64,000 nt of DNA from Rhodeus uyekii (taxonomy: Eukaryota > Chordata > Actinopteri > Cypriniformes > Acheilognathidae). The notes under the pieces were generated by a model. It was not told the origin of the DNA and did no database searches. It saw nothing but the letters and a program-made list of their open reading frames with translations. The position numbers and the translations under genes were made by a program. Positions 60,560-64,000 of this stretch are shown here, piece after piece. Each line of letters begins with the position of its first letter. Position 1 is the stretch's first letter. The stretch covers positions 992,001 through 1,056,000 of the forward strand of contig JAWRVZ010000096.1 in assembly GCA_037043235.1 (NCBI GenBank), in the 5' to 3' direction.

Positions 60560-60825
60560 AGTACCATGGTACTGTCACGTTTTATTTATTTGTTTCTTTC
60601 AGCATGCTACTTTTGTAATGCCGTAAATCTGCTGATTTGCAGAAATTTACCATGGTGCATTGAGTGGTACTGTGGAAGAACTGTATAATATAAATATATT
60701 TTGATTGGGATTACTATGTTAAAACCTGCACAAGTGCAAACTGTACATTTTTGTAAGGGAAAAAGCAGCAGGACTGAACATTTGTAAAAACATTACCATC
60801 TGATACTTTCACTGTATAGTTAAAG

Positions 60826-60880
<55 letters not shown>

Positions 60881-61110
60881 CAGAAGTCATACTATACTTT
60901 TGCATGGTACTATGGTAATACTGTAAATGTTCTGCACATTACATAACATTTGTTATACTAACAAAAAAGTAATGTGGTATTACCGTATGTATTTTTACCA
61001 TAGTATTTTTATACACTGTGGTACTGTTGGAAACATTACATTTATTTCCCTTACCAGCATTTGCCATATTACTACCATGTTGTTGTTTTTCAATAGACTT
61101 ACAGTTAACA
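60560..61110. repeat. ACCATGGTA-type repeat cluster
   Basis: TACCATGGTAC, TTTACCATGGTGC, GCATGGTACTATGG, TTTTTACCATAGTA and ACTACCATGTTG occur in both orientations. This is a known kind of low-complexity fish palindromic repeat. A (TA)n tract at 60831-60871 lies inside it. Confidence 0.55.
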
Positions 61111-61133
61111 CAACACTGACTCATTATATTATG

Positions 61134-61136
<3 letters not shown>

Positions 61137-61230
<94 letters not shown>

Positions 61231-61231
61231 A

Positions 61232-61282
<51 letters not shown>
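61137..61282. repeat. (TA)n microsatellite
   Basis: About 145 bp of TA with two TATTAT interruptions, followed by repeated TATAATATAATTTTATGATATA motifs up to about 61330. Confidence 0.95.
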
Positions 61283-61287
<5 letters not shown>

Positions 61288-61339
61288 ATTTTATGATATA
61301 ATATAATATATAATATAATTTTATGATATATATTTCTAT

Positions 61340-63071
61340 ACAAATAGAAAATTGCCATAGTATATTTGGAAATTTAAATATTTTAAATTACAATTTTAAA
61401 ATATGAAATTGTTTTTGATTAAACTAGTGCAGCCTTATTGAGATTTAAAAAAAAAATTTTGTTTGTTTTTTTGGTGGTGGTGGTTAGGGTTACCACAGTT
61501 TTATCAGAGTAACATCCACAAAGAACAAATTAGTGAATGTTTATAAAACTTCTCACACAATGCCTCAGGACTGCGTGGTGCTGTATGTGACAAGTGAATG
61601 CTAATGTATGGATATTTGCTTGGAGTCAGTGCGTGAGCAGGTTTTCATCTATGTGAAAGCACATGCTTGAGTGTGTGTGTGTGTGTGAGAGAGAGAGCGC
61701 ATGTGAGCAAGAGGGAAAAAAATGCATCAGGGCAGCTCAGGGACGTGGAGTGTAAACTAGGTGCTAATGCCTCCTTTTGCCTGTTTTGTCAGTGCAAACG
61801 TTCTAATTAATGGGAATGGAATAAATAAATTAAGCGGCTACGTCTCTCCACAGCTGAGCAGCGCGAGAGAGAGAGAGAGAGTGAAAGACCGAGTAAGCGG
61901 CTGTGAATTTCTCTTCCTGTTCCACTTATCATGTTATGACCTATTAGTCCGGGCTTTGATGCAGAGGCTTTTGACAACACACACAAAAGCAGCTTTATTC
62001 CGTCGGATTTATGAGGTATTCATGTAACTAATAAAATCATTTTCCTCCAGATTTGAATTCATTGTGCATGTAATTAACTTTGCAGAAAGCGCACTAAAAT
62101 ATATGCAAGTAAAGAGCCAGTGCTGGTTAGTAGTGTTTGCCAAGTCAAGCATCACTAGTACTGTTACTTAGAGGTTAAGTGATTTGAAGTCATTTTAAAC
62201 ACTGAGTATTAAACTTTGTGTTTGTGTTGTGGTATGTATCCATTGGGAATGCCTCTATGCTGTCCCATAATCCCTTGCACCATCCACAACCTGCACAGAC
62301 CCCAGTTTATCCTGATACTTATAGCCGTTCCAGTCTTTGCCTCTCTCTCTCTTTCTCTCTAACACACACACAGAGGACGGCCAGTGCAGGTGCAGTGATT
62401 AGAGCAGATTTATTGTAGTCTCTTGCTCTCATTTAGTCTAATTTTATAGAGCCGCTTTAATTACAGTGCAGTCCTGAACCTCTGAACCTTACCTGCTCTG
62501 ATGATAATGCTCCATTCACTCTCTCTCTCTGCTTTTCTCTCTCTTGAGAGGAGGTTTTAAATACGTCATAAGGTACATTAAAGGAATTATTCACCCAAAT
62601 CGCTGCGCATTATTTGCTTTCGTCCGTGAAACACAAAATGAGATATTAGGCAGAATGTCCACGCTGCTCTTTAAAAGTAGATTTGTACTTTTAAGCTCGG
62701 TTATTACCATTATTGTAACAAGAGTTTCGCTTTTGGAAATGCTTAACACTGAAACAAATGCTTATTTGACAATGTTTACCAATATATATTTCTGGCTGTG
62801 TTGGCATATGGGGAAAGTTTTCATAGTTCTTGTGACTATTGGCAGAAGTATTTGGTTTTTGGCGTGTTCGCACTGCAGAACTGGGAACGAGTTTATTTAT
62901 AGGGATGCCTTTTGGGGGATCAAACTTAGCTCTTATTTCAGAGTAGTATCTAATTCCGCACAATAGGAACTACCGGTGACGTACATGAATGGTGATTGGC
63001 TCAACGAATGCTGTAACAAAACACCGACACCCGCCATTTTTATAAAGCCACGTAAACACACAGTTTGCGTA
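61340..63071 (+). other. nfix intron 2, second part
   Basis: Contains short (GT)n at 61673-61688, (GA)n at 61863-61882 and a TTCACCC repeat fragment. A 140-codon frame at 62544 has no recognisable domain and includes repeat DNA. Confidence 0.45.
62572..62700. repeat. Partial copy of the TTCACCC element family
   Basis: AAAGGAATTATTCACCCAAA followed by GTCCGTGAAACACAAAATGAGATATT matches the left part of the family. The right end is not found. Confidence 0.5.
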
Positions 63072-63073
63072 TA

Positions 63074-63704
63074 CAGTAGTACATCAAGATACGAAAGGCT
63101 CAACTTACGAAAAATCCAAGTTACGAAAGCAAAGACGAAATTTTTTTACTGCTCTACATACGAAAAGTTTTCAAGATACGAAAGGTTTCTGAAAGTCCGA
63201 GATTCGCCCCATAACAATTTTGAAACTCGCGCCGCACGCCGCCATCTTAGTTATAGTAGACTCGCCACCATCCTCCTGCTCTCCCATTGGTTCCTGATGC
63301 TAGCCAAGCCATGAGATCCTTCTCTCTAATTGGACAGCATCCCTCCCATCATGCATCTTCTATACGTACGTGCTTTAGCTCAGCCAACCCGCACCCGAAT
63401 CTTTACATTTGTTATGTGTTTTCGTAAAGTTAAGTGTACGTACGTACGTTATCTGCCGTTTGTCGTCCTCCTCCTCTGCCGCCACTTTCGGAGATAGCCT
63501 CACTCGAAAGGTAAGCTTCGACATTTTACGTTATTTCATTGTTTATAGGTCAATTTAGCTTTATTATGAAATTTAATGGGGTGTTTTTGGAGGGCTTGGA
63601 ACGGATTAGCCATTTTACATGTAAAATGTGTTCCAAGATACGAAACACTCATTAAACGAAGGCCGCCTCGGAACGGATTCATTTCGTATCTCGAGGTACC
63701 ACTG
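63074..63704. mobile_element. 631-bp TIR element with TA target duplication
   Basis: Left CAGTAGTACATCAAGATACG pairs with the inverted right end CAGTGGTACCTCGAGATACG. TA dinucleotides flank it at 63072-63073 and 63705-63706, as for Tc1/mariner or Tigger-type insertion. No transposase is present. The interior is GC-rich and holds a YY1-type motif, two ATTGG boxes and a splice donor (AAAG|GTAAGC at 63511), so it looks like an internally deleted element that kept its promoter and first exon. Confidence 0.8.
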
Positions 63705-63706
63705 TA

Positions 63707-64000
63707 CTTCCTCCACCAACTAACATAAACGTACTGAAAGCTAATGTCAATGTATGATGGGGTTAATGTACTGACCTGCCGCCTTTGTCTGTGGCGTTGT
63801 GGTCTGTTCTTAGCCTCAGTGATATGTAGCAGTGCAAGTTTTCGTTGGAGATTTCGTCTCTTATCTCGCCTTTTTGCTTTTTTAATCGCATAACTAAAGC
63901 CGTGGTCACACTAGACCTTGAGCAAGCTAAATTTCTTGATATAACGTCACACTCTGAAGCATAATTTTTTTTAAACATGATTTCAACATATAACTAGTAA
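63707..64000 (+). other. nfix intron 2, window end
   Basis: AT-rich with no supported feature. Confidence 0.4.

Noticed and set aside
62544..62966. 140-codon frame
   Set aside because: Begins in a TTCACCC repeat fragment and has no recognisable domain or splice logic.

Overview
This window looks like teleost fish DNA, most likely from a cypriniform. The evidence is very large introns, long (TA)n, (GT)n and (GA)n microsatellites, two dead Tc1-like transposons, a dead DIRS-type retroelement and several small terminal-inverted-repeat elements of the kind common in carp-like genomes. Nothing is prokaryotic. Because the genes are split into exons, most long open frames here are chance, antisense or microsatellite translations.

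The only gene identified with confidence is nfix (nuclear factor I X), 5' part, plus strand. Exon 1 at 24093-24119 encodes MYSPYCLTQ and ends at a GT donor in phase 0. Exon 2 at 55287-55818 is 532 nt and encodes the NFI DNA-binding domain up to residue 186. The rest of the gene lies beyond the right edge. Intron 1 is about 31 kb, and at least 8 kb of intron 2 is present.

Upstream and inside intron 1 the sequence suggests several alternative 5' ends that can all join exon 2 in phase 0. They are: a GC-rich leader ending ATG|GTACGT at 4029; an 84-nt open, phase-0 cassette exon at 19279-19362 that would follow that ATG with a good Kozak context; a 48-codon coding-like exon at 36185-36328 ending TGG|GTAGGC; and a GC-rich leader close to exon 2 ending ATG|GTAACT at 54405. 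Each start has a small upstream ORF near it. The 53.3-54.4 kb leader is rich in NFI half-sites, which suggests autoregulation. These 5' variants are inferences from splice signals and reading frame.

Layout: 1-3.1 kb AT-rich; 3.2-4.03 kb GC-rich leader A; 4.2-4.5 kb microsatellite; 6.5-8.1 kb Tc1-like relic; 9.8-10.5 kb tandem duplication; 11.7-12.66 kb second Tc1-like relic; 15.1-18.8 kb DIRS-like relic nested in a small inverted-repeat element; 19.28 kb cassette exon; 20.4-21.98 kb small repeats; 24.09 kb exon 1; 32.47-33.53 kb CATC satellite carrying a 58-bp copy of nearby unique DNA; 35.5-36.33 kb GC-rich region and candidate exon; 36.6-36.94 kb (TA)n; 38.8-39.27 kb degenerate tandem repeat; 40.3-47.9 kb dispersed repeats; 49.92-50.03 kb (TA)n; 50.86-50.94 kb compact promoter-like CpG cluster; 53.1-54.41 kb leader B; 55.29 kb exon 2; 60.5-61.3 kb repeats; 63.07-63.71 kb inverted-repeat element carrying a promoter-like interior.
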